Source of the DNA: Streptacidiphilus sp. PB12-B1b
Lineage (GTDB): Bacteria > Actinomycetota > Actinomycetes > Streptomycetales > Streptomycetaceae
Length of the DNA stretch: 64,000 nt
Direction of reading: 5' to 3'
Assembly: GCF_014084125.1 (NCBI RefSeq)
Contig: NZ_CP048405.1
Coordinates: forward strand, 4,650,001-4,714,000
Positions 1 through 7,674 of the stretch are shown here, in pieces. The number at the start of each line of letters is the position of its first letter. Position 1 is the stretch's first letter. A program made the translations under genes and the position numbers. A model generated the notes under the pieces. The model did no database searches. It was not told the DNA's origin and worked only from the letters and a program-made list of their open reading frames with translations.

Positions 1-34
1 CGCCGGGTACGGGCCTTCGGGCCGGTGCCCGGCG
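1..34. terminator. TTCG-loop hairpin, probable terminator
   Basis: Bases 1-15 pair with 20-34 around a TTCG tetraloop, with one G-T pair and one mismatch in the stem. This is a typical factor-independent terminator stem of actinomycetes, without a clear U-tract. It probably ends a gene lying left of the window, or it acts as a second stem behind the nuclease gene. Confidence 0.5.
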
Positions 35-77
35 GTTCTGCCTTTCGGGACCGGGCGGGCGCGGCGGCTGGATGCGC

Positions 78-110
78 CTGGGGCGCCCTCCCGACGGGAG
101 GGCGCCCCAG
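78..110 (-). terminator. Perfect 15-bp hairpin behind the nuclease gene
   Basis: Bases 78-92 are the exact reverse complement of 96-110, with a 3-base loop (gac). The hairpin lies about 30 bases past the stop codon of the minus-strand nuclease gene, which is the expected place for its terminator. Confidence 0.7.
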
Positions 111-139
111 GGCCGTTCGGTCCGGACTCGGCGCTCAGG

Positions 140-2581
140 TCACGGCTTGAACTGCACGACCTGCGGGTCGTGGTCGCTGGTCTGGTTGGCGTACTCGGAG
201 TTCACGTGGACCACCTGGTACGTCGGGTCGCCGATGCCCTTGCTGACCAGGATGTGGTCCAGCACCTCGGACACCCCGTCGTAGTCGTAGGTGTACTGCT
301 CGTTGACGGGCAGGGTGCCGATCAGGTCGGTCAGGATGGAGGTGCCGCTGCCGTCCGCCGAACCCGTCCGCAGCGAGGCCAGCGCCGGGCTGAACTGGTA
401 GTCGTTGAAGTCGCCCACGACGACCACGTCGGCGTTCTTCTTGACGGCCAGGATCTGCTGGATGAAGTCGTGCTCGACCTGGGCCTGGCCGGAGCGCTGG
501 ATCTCCGAGGACTGCGCCGGGTACTGGAAGCGGCCGTCCTGGCTCTGGTCGCCGAGCTTGGCCACGAAGTGGTTGGCGATCACGAACACCGGCTTGCCGC
601 CGAAGGAGAACTCGGCCACCAGCGGCTTGCGGCTGGAGTCCCAGACCGGGTTGGTCGGGTCGAGCCGGCCCGGCGAGAGGGTCAGCGAGGGCTGGCCGTC
701 CACCTTGACCACCTGGGTGCCGGTGGTGGAGCGGTTCACCGTACTGGCGCCGGTGTCGACGAAGCTCACCCGGGCCGCGTTGAACAGCAGCACGCTGCGG
801 ATGTTGCCGCCGGGCTCGCCGCCGTCCTGGTCGTTGACCGGGTCGATCTCGCGGTAGCTGTACTGCGGGCCGCCCGCCGCCGTGATCGCGGTGGTGAGGT
901 CGGTGATGGTCTTGTCGGCGGCGACGGTGCCGTCGTCGGTGGCGCCGCTGTTGTCCTGGATCTCCTCGACCGCGATGATGTCGGGCTTGGCCAGGTTGGT
1001 GACGATGCCCTGCGCCAGCTTCTGGTACTTGGTCGCCGGGTCGGACGGGGCCAGGTTCTCGACGTTGTACGTGGCGATGGAGAGGTCCTTGGCCGGGGCG
1101 GACTTGGCCACGACCGGGGCGAGGTTGCCGGAGGCGACCGTGCCGAGCGAGGACGCGGCCAGGACGTAGCCGCCGTACTGCGAGTAGTCGATGGTGCCGA
1201 TGGTCGCGCCGGTGAACACGTCGCCGACGCTCACCTCGGGGTTGCTGCCGTTGTCGGCGACGACCTCGAGCCGGCCGGACGGGGTGGCGTTCTCCGCCAG
1301 CAGCTCACTGCCGCCGCGGTAGGTGGCGTCCTCGGTCGGCTTCACCGTGACGTACTGCTCGCCGTAGGAGTCGGACGGGCCGACCACCCGGGCGTTGTCG
1401 ACCTCGACCCGCATGCCCTCGATGGACTCGTAGAAGTCCAGCACCGAGCGGCTCGGGGTGATCTTGGTGGACTCGATGTTCGCGCCGCCGAGGTCGGGCG
1501 CGTAGGTGCTGGGGACGTTGGAGGCGTCCAGCACGATCGGCGCGGGCAGCGGGTTGCCGCTGCTCAGGGTGGTGACCGTGGGCGAGGTCAGCTCGGTGGT
1601 GGAGAGGTTCGAGGTGGTGGCGGTGGTGTCGCCGCCGGCCAACTCGTAGTAGTCCTGGACCTTGGCGGAGACCAGGACCGAGTCGCCGACGGCGACCGCG
1701 GGCGCGGAGCCCGTGTAGACGAAGACGCCCTCGCTGGTGGCCGGGTCCGAGTCGGGGTTCGGGTCCTGGATCCAGAAGCCCTTGGAGCCGCTGGTGCGCA
1801 GCGCGGTGACGATGCCCGGGACGTTGCTGACGCTGTCGCCGTTGAGCGGGGAGACCCAGGTGTCGCCCTGGATGTCGTGGATGCGCACCGGGCCCGGGGT
1901 CGGGGTGCTGCTCGGCGTGGGCGTCGGCGTGGGGGATGCGCCGCCGTCGGCCGAGTCGGCCGGGGTGGGCGCTCCGGCGGTGAAGTCCGCGCCGTTCTGG
2001 CCGGTGTCGCTGCTGGCGGCGTCGCGCGAGTCCGAGGTGGTGTTGCTGGTGGCGGGCGCGTCGGCGTCGCCTTCGTGGATCACCGCGGTGCCGTAGCCGA
2101 CCAGGTCGTGGACGGTGCCGTCGGCGGCGCAGTCCGCGGCGGTCTTGCAGCTCAGCGCGGTCTGCGAGGTGACCAGGGCGACCGTGCCCGCCGTGCCGCT
2201 GAGGTTGATGTCACCGGTGGCGTCCGGGGTGGGCAGGGCGGTGCTGCCGCCCGCGCCGGCCGCCTCCTGGACCAGGTAGGAACCGCCGGGGGCGATGGAC
2301 CCGGTGAGGTCGGTGACCTGCCAGGTGGTGGTCGCGCCGGGCGCGGCCGATATGTACTGGACCGACCAGGAGCCGAGTGGAACGGCCTGCGAGCCGTTGT
2401 TGTGCAGCTCGATGAAGTCGTTGGTCAGCGTCGCACCGGAGTTGCCGCCACCGCCGTAGACCTCGTTGATGACGACGTCCGTCGAGGTGGTGGCATTGGC
2501 ACTGGGCGCGAGCGCGACGGCGGCGACGACGGCGGTGACGGCCGCCGAGGCCACCAGTGCGCGCGATCGGTTTCTGGACAC
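140..2581 (-). CDS. Secreted nuclease: lamin-tail domain plus endonuclease/exonuclease/phosphatase domain
   Basis: 813 residues. A Sec signal peptide occupies about residues 1-30, with cleavage likely after ANA. A lamin-tail (LTD) domain follows, starting at VVINEVYGGGG. A Pro-Thr-Ser linker near 215-235 leads to an OB-like region as in ExeM/NucH extracellular nucleases, and an endonuclease/exonuclease/phosphatase domain fills the last 270 residues. Its metal and catalytic blocks are visible: IATYNVENL, AVEEIQDN, VVGDFNDYQ and the terminal SDHDP. ExeM/NucH-type enzymes hydrolyse extracellular DNA with divalent metals, so release of phosphate and nucleotides outside the cell is the likely role. 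The product is probably released into the medium, since no membrane anchor is seen. The gene stands alone with its own terminator. Confidence 0.9.
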   Translation of the reverse strand: MSRNRSRALVASAAVTAVVAAVALAPSANATTSTDVVINEVYGGGGNSGATLTNDFIELHNNGSQAVPLGSWSVQYISAAPGATTTWQVTDLTGSIAPGGSYLVQEAAGAGGSTALPTPDATGDINLSGTAGTVALVTSQTALSCKTAADCAADGTVHDLVGYGTAVIHEGDADAPATSNTTSDSRDAASSDTGQNGADFTAGAPTPADSADGGASPTPTPTPSSTPTPGPVRIHDIQGDTWVSPLNGDSVSNVPGIVTALRTSGSKGFWIQDPNPDSDPATSEGVFVYTGSAPAVAVGDSVLVSAKVQDYYELAGGDTTATTSNLSTTELTSPTVTTLSSGNPLPAPIVLDASNVPSTYAPDLGGANIESTKITPSRSVLDFYESIEGMRVEVDNARVVGPSDSYGEQYVTVKPTEDATYRGGSELLAENATPSGRLEVVADNGSNPEVSVGDVFTGATIGTIDYSQYGGYVLAASSLGTVASGNLAPVVAKSAPAKDLSIATYNVENLAPSDPATKYQKLAQGIVTNLAKPDIIAVEEIQDNSGATDDGTVAADKTITDLTTAITAAGGPQYSYREIDPVNDQDGGEPGGNIRSVLLFNAARVSFVDTGASTVNRSTTGTQVVKVDGQPSLTLSPGRLDPTNPVWDSSRKPLVAEFSFGGKPVFVIANHFVAKLGDQSQDGRFQYPAQSSEIQRSGQAQVEHDFIQQILAVKKNADVVVVGDFNDYQFSPALASLRTGSADGSGTSILTDLIGTLPVNEQYTYDYDGVSEVLDHILVSKGIGDPTYQVVHVNSEYANQTSDHDPQVVQFKP

Positions 2582-2732
2582 GGTCCTCCTAGACCTGGAA
2601 TCCGGGCGGTGCCGGGTTCTGAGGTGTTGTCAGATACCCATCATGGGCGACCACTCTGAACCCTGCGTGTCACTTGGGAATACTGCCGTCGCTAGTTTTC
2701 CGCCCAGGGCATCATCGCGGGTGGGAGGCGGT

Positions 2733-2757
2733 CTACGCGCATGGGCAATGCGCGTAG
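2733..2757. repeat. 10-bp perfect inverted repeat between nuclease and TetR genes
   Basis: CTACGCGCAT is followed after five bases by its exact reverse complement ATGCGCGTAG. It lies about 150 bases upstream of the nuclease start and 90 bases downstream of the tetR stop. It could terminate tetR transcription or serve as an operator. The symmetry and size suit a TetR-family site, but ownership by the adjacent regulator is inference. Confidence 0.5.
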
Positions 2758-2848
2758 ATTCTTCCGGTTCGACGGCGCCTCGGACAGCGCCCTCCGACGC
2801 CACCTCCGACGGCGCACTCGACGGCGCCGCTCCGGCTTCGGGGACGCG

Positions 2849-3568
2849 TCAGCCGCCGCTGTACTGGTGCACGGTCAGGCCCGACGCCTCCAGCCGCACC
2901 TGCCGCGCCGACCAGCTGGACAGCCGCCGGCCCGGCACCCGGTCGGGCAGGGCGCCGGGCAGGCCGGCGGCGGCGATCCGCAGCGCCTCGCGCAGCGCCG
3001 CCTCCAAGCCCCGGCCGGGCTCGGGCCCGTCGGCCGCGCGGTCGGCGTGGCTCTCCACGGCCACCCGCAGCGCCGCGTTCACCATGGCGGCCAGCACCCG
3101 GGGCCGCAGCGCATCCGGGTCCTCGCCAAGCCTGCAGGCGACGGCCTCGGCCAGCGCCGGTTCGGCGTCCAGGTGGGTCTGCAGCCACACCGCCCGGATG
3201 CCGGGCTCGGTCCGGGCCAGCCGCACCACGGCGACGACCGCCGCGTGGTCGCCCAGCGAGACGCCCTCGGCGCCGACCGCGCGCAGCGCCTCCGCCAGCG
3301 GCCGCTCGGCGGGCTGCTCCCGCAGCGCGGCGGCCACCGCCTCGGCCCCGGAGACCAGCAGCGGGCGGACGCAGGACTCCTTGGTGGCGAAGTAGCGCCA
3401 CAGGGTGCGCGGGGAGACCCCGGCCGCGCGGGCGATGTCGTCGCCGGAGGTGGCGGCCACGCCGCGCTCGGCGAACAGCGCGACCGCCCGGTGGGCGACG
3501 GCCAGCCGGACCGCCGCGCGGTGCGGCTCGGACAGCGGTGGGCGCCCCCTGCGTACCCGCTCGGCCAT
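2849..3568 (-). CDS. TetR/AcrR-family transcriptional regulator
   Basis: 239 residues from the chosen ATG (MAERVRRGRPPL), which has a purine-rich GGAGGGGG a few bases upstream. An in-frame start 21 codons earlier lacks support. The N-terminal helix-turn-helix is clear: VAHRAVALFAERG, then the recognition part AAGVSPRTLWRYFATKE, within residues 20-60. The C-terminal half is an all-helical ligand domain of the TetR type without a recognisable ligand signature. The gene is co-oriented with the PucR regulator upstream (69-base gap) and the nuclease downstream. An inverted repeat at 2733-2757 is a candidate operator. The effector is unknown. Confidence 0.85.
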   Translation of the reverse strand: MAERVRRGRPPLSEPHRAAVRLAVAHRAVALFAERGVAATSGDDIARAAGVSPRTLWRYFATKESCVRPLLVSGAEAVAAALREQPAERPLAEALRAVGAEGVSLGDHAAVVAVVRLARTEPGIRAVWLQTHLDAEPALAEAVACRLGEDPDALRPRVLAAMVNAALRVAVESHADRAADGPEPGRGLEAALREALRIAAAGLPGALPDRVPGRRLSSWSARQVRLEASGLTVHQYSGG

Positions 3569-3637
3569 GCCCCTGCCCCCTCCCTCGCCCTCGGTCGCGC
3601 CTCTGTCACCCCTCAACTGCCCTGCATCCACTGCTCT

Positions 3638-4894
3638 TTACGCACGGGAGCGGTCAAAGGTTCGATGAGGCCCCGCGGGCGGGACGGTCTCGGCGTCCGG
3701 ATCGCGCAGGGCCAGGGCCCGTAACGCGATCTCGATGGCGAAGCGCTGGGTCGGGTCGGTGAGCTGGTCCCCGAAGATCCGCTCCAGCATGCGCATCCGG
3801 TAGCGGAACGTCTGCGGGTGCACGCCGAGTTGCTCGGCGATCTGGGCGGCGGTGCCCCGGCTGGTGAGCCAGACGTGCAGGGTCTCCAGCAGCCGTCGGC
3901 GCTGGGTGGTGGTGTACTCGGCCAGCGGCGCGAGGCAGCGCCGCGACAACTCCCCCACCAGCGCCGGGTCGCTGAGCAGCCACAGGGTGAGCAGGTTGCC
4001 CTCGGTGTAGGTCGGCTCGTCGTCGGGGATGACCCCGAGATCGACCAGGGCCAGTGCGTGCCGGGCCCAGCGCAGCGCGTCGGCGGCCTTGGCCAGGGCG
4101 ACCGTGGGGCCGACCGAGGCCCGGCAGCCGGCCAGCGCCTCGGCCAGGAACTCCCGTGCCTTGGCGTCGAGTTGGCCGGGCAGTAGCAGGTAGGGCTCGG
4201 AGCACACCAGATCGGCCAGGACGTGCCGGTCCAGCGCGGTCCGGCTGGGCAGGCCCTCCCGGCGCAGGGCGACCGGGGTGACCTCCTCCGGCAGCGGCCA
4301 GCCGACCTGGTCGGCCAGTTCGGCGAGGGAACTGTCTGCCGCTGCGGCCCCGGTGAGGATGCGCTGCATCAACCGCCTTCTGCGGCCGTCGGGTTCCTCG
4401 CCCATCTCGATCATCGCCCGCAGGTAGCCCTCGCGGGACAGCTCCGCGATCTCGCCCATGTACGCGAACAGCGCGTCGGCGAAGGACATCAGCACGGCCG
4501 CGGAGAGGCGGTAGCGGTGGCCCACCTCCCGGGCCCGGCGTAACGCCACCTGGCACCCGATCCGGTAGGCGTCCTGCAGGACGTCCAGGCTGCGGCCCTG
4601 GTACGCCTCGAAACGGCCGAAACTGCGGCAGATCTCGTCCCGGAGTTCGGTGTTGGCGCTGGGCGCGGCGACCTGGTTCACAAAGGCGGTGACGTTCTGT
4701 TTGATGCCGAGGTGGATGAGTTCGGCGTCCGGTCCGTCGAAGAGGTGCCGGTACTCGGGCAGTGCGGCGATGATCTCGGCGGTCATCTCCTTGAGCAGGC
4801 TGGGCAGTTCGGGACGCATCACGACGGCCAGTTCCCGTGGCACCGTCCTCAGCGCTGCCATGGAACGAGCCGACGCCTGCCGGATTTCCGCCAT
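3638..4894 (-). CDS. PucR/CdaR-type transcriptional regulator with two TTA codons
   Basis: 418 residues. The C-terminal PucR helix-turn-helix (HTH_30) is plain: LLETLHVWLTSRGTAAQIAE, then LGVHPQTFRYRMRMLERIFG, about residues 335-375. The N-terminal 300 residues form the helical sensor part common in actinobacterial PucR-like regulators and carry no GAF or PAS signature. Two leucines are encoded by TTA, residue 118 (bases 4541-4543) and residue 391 (3722-3724), so translation probably depends on the bldA leucyl-tRNA. The gene is divergent from a small secreted protein gene and lies just upstream of the Mce operon. Control of those genes is an inference from position. Confidence 0.85.
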   Translation of the reverse strand: MAEIRQASARSMAALRTVPRELAVVMRPELPSLLKEMTAEIIAALPEYRHLFDGPDAELIHLGIKQNVTAFVNQVAAPSANTELRDEICRSFGRFEAYQGRSLDVLQDAYRIGCQVALRRAREVGHRYRLSAAVLMSFADALFAYMGEIAELSREGYLRAMIEMGEEPDGRRRRLMQRILTGAAAADSSLAELADQVGWPLPEEVTPVALRREGLPSRTALDRHVLADLVCSEPYLLLPGQLDAKAREFLAEALAGCRASVGPTVALAKAADALRWARHALALVDLGVIPDDEPTYTEGNLLTLWLLSDPALVGELSRRCLAPLAEYTTTQRRRLLETLHVWLTSRGTAAQIAEQLGVHPQTFRYRMRMLERIFGDQLTDPTQRFAIEIALRALALRDPDAETVPPAGPHRTFDRSRA

Positions 4895-5224
4895 CCCTGC
4901 TGCCCCCCACGCTGTCCAGGCCCGTTAGGACGCGGGCATACGAGTTCGGTGGTGCGTGCAACATAGACCACGACCGAGGGGACTGCACAGACGCGTTGCA
5001 GGATTCGCGCGGGTCCGGAACCGGCGCGGGGCAGCTTCGCTGCAATTGCTCATATTTCAACAAGCCGCCGCACGTCCCCGTGTGCTCGAAGACAACAAAT
5101 TACCAGTCAGTAATTTTTTTGGGCGTGTGCTGGTTCCGGCCATTGCGCGGCTGAGTTACCGCTGCGTAACGTCCCGCTCGCACCCCCGGTTCGGCGGGAA
5201 GCCGACTCCAGAAAGGATCAGCTC
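4895..5224. promoter_or_regulatory. Divergent AT-rich regulatory region with two inverted repeats
   Basis: This is the 330-base gap between the PucR regulator and the first secreted gene, and it is unusually AT-rich for this genome. Two small palindromes are visible. AAATTAC-6-GTAATTT (5097-5116) runs straight into more T residues (to 5120). GTTAC-6-GTAAC lies at 5155-5170. Both could be operators, and the first could also act as a weak intrinsic terminator. The rightward gene has an AGAAAGGA ribosome site. No further gene is seen here. Confidence 0.45.
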
Positions 5225-5848
5225 ATGCGCCAGATCTCCAAAGCAACGGCGGTGGCCGCAGCGGCATTCGCGGCAGTCGTCGGGTTCGGCACCACCCAGG
5301 CCAGCGCCACCACCACCTGGACCGTCTCCGGCGGCGGCACCTTCACGGCCTCGGCCAGCAGCCCCAAGCTGACCGACACTGCCACCGGCGCCACGCTCAC
5401 CTGCACCTCGTCCGCGGCCGGCGGAACCGCCGCCAACGGCACCGGCCTGTCCGGCACCGACATCGCCACCATCAAGACCCTCTCCTGGACCAGCTGCACC
5501 GGTCCGCTGGGGATCGCCTTCACGGTCACCCCGAGCGGGCTGCCGTGGGACCTCAACGCCACCTCCTACAACGCGAGCACCGGTACCACCACCGGCACGC
5601 TCACCGGAGTCGAGGCGAGCATCAGCGGCACCCTGTGTTCCGCCAAGTTCGCCGGGACGACGGCCACCACCCCGGCCACTCTCACCGGCACCTACGTCAA
5701 CTCCACCCACACCCTCACCATCAGCGGCGGCAACCTGCACGCCTACAGCGTGTCCGGCTGCCTCGGCCTGATCAACAACAACAACGCCGCGACCTACAGC
5801 GCCGCGTACGTGGTGAGCCCGAGCACGCTGAAGATCACCTCCCCGTGA
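5225..5848 (+). CDS. Small secreted protein of unknown function, upstream of the Mce operon
   Basis: 207 residues with a Sec signal peptide of about 28 residues ending QASA. The mature part is rich in Thr, Ser and Gly, starts TTTWTVSGGGTF and looks all-beta. It has four cysteines (in LTCTSS, SCTGP, TLCSAK, SGCLG) that could form two disulfides. I recognise the pattern as a recurrent secreted actinobacterial protein, but I cannot name a function. The start has AGAAAGGA at a good distance. The gene is divergent from the PucR regulator and separated from the Mce operon by a strong hairpin at 5873-5911, so it is probably a separate transcript. Confidence 0.8.
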   Translation: MRQISKATAVAAAAFAAVVGFGTTQASATTTWTVSGGGTFTASASSPKLTDTATGATLTCTSSAAGGTAANGTGLSGTDIATIKTLSWTSCTGPLGIAFTVTPSGLPWDLNATSYNASTGTTTGTLTGVEASISGTLCSAKFAGTTATTPATLTGTYVNSTHTLTISGGNLHAYSVSGCLGLINNNNAATYSAAYVVSPSTLKITSP

Positions 5849-5872
5849 CCGTGCGCACCGCGTGACAACACC

Positions 5873-5911
5873 GGGCCGGGAACTTGTCATCCGTGGACAA
5901 GTTTTCGGCCC
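5873..5911 (+). terminator. 16-bp hairpin terminator behind the small secreted gene
   Basis: GGGCCGGG-AACTTGTC (5873-5888) pairs with GACAAGTT-TTC-GGCCC (5896-5911) around a 7-base loop, with two G-T pairs. It begins 25 bases after the stop codon. It should isolate the 207-residue secreted gene from the Mce operon. The inner 8-bp symmetric part could also be a protein-binding site. Confidence 0.6.
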
Positions 5912-5947
5912 GGTTCGCAACCGTTGCTATTCCTTGTGATTTTCTGC

Positions 5948-5977
5948 TTGCCGCTGATCGCTACTCACACGTACTGT
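5948..5977 (+). promoter_or_regulatory. Candidate promoter of the Mce operon
   Basis: TTGCCG (5948-5953) and TACTGT (5972-5977) are separated by 18 bases, resembling a housekeeping sigma promoter about 40 bases before the first gene. This was found by eye; no start site is known. Confidence 0.35.
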
Positions 5978-6017
5978 CCTGCGCCGCCGGGCACGTGTCG
6001 TCCAGGAGGGGGAAAAG

Positions 6018-7673
6018 GTGGGAACTGCCACGGGCTTACGCCCCGCGCCGCTGCTCGCCGGGGTCGCGGCTGCGGGCGTGCTGGTCGCGTCCGTGCTGAC
6101 CGGCCCCGAGGCCGGCGCGGACGTGCGCACCGGGCGGGTCACCGTCGGCTACACCTGCGCCTATCCCGGCGGCGCGGTGGACCTGGCCGCCTCCCTGGTG
6201 CAGGACTACCCGACCGCCGCCGCGCCCGGCAGCCCGCTGCGGCCGGGCCCGCTGACGGTCGAGACCACGCTCCCCCGCGGCCTGCTCCCGGCCGGCACCA
6301 CCACCGTCACCGGCACCGCCGCGCTCCAGGTCTCCATCACCCGCACCACGGCCGCCGCTCCCGCCGGCGCGGCCTCCACGGCGACGGCCGCCGCGAGCGG
6401 CGCCGCCTCGGCCCGCTCCACGCTGGTGGTCCGGGGCGCGGCCGCCGGGCGGCAGGGCACCGTCGCCGAGTGGGGCGGGCTGGTGGTGGCCCCGGCGGCG
6501 GTCGGCGGCGGCGTCGCCGACATCACCGCGACCGGGGCCGTCCCGGCGCTGCCGCAGACCGGCCCGGGCACCACCACGGTCACGCCGATGGCACTGACCC
6601 TGCTGCTGCACGGCGGCAGCGGCAGCGTGCAGCTGTCCTGCACCCCCGCCGCGCCCCCGGCCCCGCTCGGCAGCGTCACCGCGGCCGGCCCCTCCGCCAC
6701 CACCGCGCCCAGCCCCGGCACCGGCGGCAGCAGCGGCAGCGGCAGCGGCGGCGACCGCGGCGGCAGCGTGGGCAGCGGCTCGTCCCGTGCGGCGAGCGCC
6801 GGGGCGACCGCGCGGGCCGGGGCCCGAGGAGCGGCCCGCAACGTCAGCACCCCCGCCTGCGGGGCCTCGCCGTCCGGCTCGCTGGACCCGGCCGACCTGC
6901 CCACCCCGCCGCCCGGCTCCACGGTCTTCCCCCCGCCCGGCTCGCCGCCGCAGGACCTGGGCGTGGAGTGCGCCTACGCCATCGGCTACGCCAACGTCGG
7001 CAAGCTCGGCGAGGCCGCGCTGGTCAACAACCCCGAGGACCATCCGGCGCTGGCCAGCCTGGCGACCGTCCGCGACATCTTCAACTTCGCACCGCCGCCC
7101 GGCTACCAGGTGTACTTCGAGGCCGACGAGGTCGGCAACCTGACCCTGCCGTCCGCCGCCACCACCTTCCTCACCTTCGGTTTCATGCCGACCACGGCGA
7201 CCATGCAACTCGTCCCGCAGGGGCCGCTGACGGTGGTGGCCACCGGCGCGGGCGCGTTCTACAACCAGCCCAGCATCACCACCATCTACGGCCGGGAGTC
7301 GCTGCGCCTGACCGACGTACGCGTCTCCGGCACTCCGCTGGACGTGGGCTCCGACTGCCACACCGTCACCCCGGTCCAGCTCAAGCTGGTGGGCGTCAGC
7401 AACAGCGGCCTGCCGGACGACAACCCCTCGGACGACTACACGGTCACCACCGGCGGGCCGATCGGCCAGGAGCAGCTGACCATCCCGTACTTCACCGGGT
7501 GCGGCACCCGGGGCCAGAACCTGGACGCGCTGTTCGACGCGGCGGTCTCCGGCACCGGCAACTCGCTCAACCTGGTCCAGGGGCCCACCTGCTTCACCTT
7601 CGACGGGAGCCCCTGCACCGTCATCACCATGCCCGAACTGCCGCGCCGCGCACCGAAGACCGAGAGGCCGTGA
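6018..7673 (+). CDS. Secreted protein of unknown function, first gene of the Mce operon, with a TTA codon
   Basis: 551 residues from a GTG start preceded by GGAGGGGG. The signal peptide ends near residue 36. A first beta-rich domain (YTCAYPGG to SCTPAAPP, about 45-215) is joined by a Gly/Ser/Ala linker to a second domain from about residue 300 (ECAYAIGYANVGKLGEAAL, with TTFLTFGFMPTTAT and FTGCGTRG later) that contains several cysteines. I know similar secreted actinobacterial proteins but no function for them. The stop codon is one base from the ATG of the MceG/MlaF-type ATPase, so the genes are almost certainly co-transcribed and translationally coupled. Leucine 7 is TTA (6036-6038), implying bldA dependence. 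A periplasmic or cell-wall lipid-handling role is inferred. Confidence 0.8.
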   Translation: MGTATGLRPAPLLAGVAAAGVLVASVLTGPEAGADVRTGRVTVGYTCAYPGGAVDLAASLVQDYPTAAAPGSPLRPGPLTVETTLPRGLLPAGTTTVTGTAALQVSITRTTAAAPAGAASTATAAASGAASARSTLVVRGAAAGRQGTVAEWGGLVVAPAAVGGGVADITATGAVPALPQTGPGTTTVTPMALTLLLHGGSGSVQLSCTPAAPPAPLGSVTAAGPSATTAPSPGTGGSSGSGSGGDRGGSVGSGSSRAASAGATARAGARGAARNVSTPACGASPSGSLDPADLPTPPPGSTVFPPPGSPPQDLGVECAYAIGYANVGKLGEAALVNNPEDHPALASLATVRDIFNFAPPPGYQVYFEADEVGNLTLPSAATTFLTFGFMPTTATMQLVPQGPLTVVATGAGAFYNQPSITTIYGRESLRLTDVRVSGTPLDVGSDCHTVTPVQLKLVGVSNSGLPDDNPSDDYTVTTGGPIGQEQLTIPYFTGCGTRGQNLDALFDAAVSGTGNSLNLVQGPTCFTFDGSPCTVITMPELPRRAPKTERP

Positions 7674-7674
7674 G

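Noticed and set aside
170-2659. 829-residue plus-strand open frame opposite the nuclease gene
   Set aside because: It is a Val/Gly/Arg-rich shadow of the nuclease gene without domains or ribosome site; the opposite strand encodes a recognised protein along its whole length.
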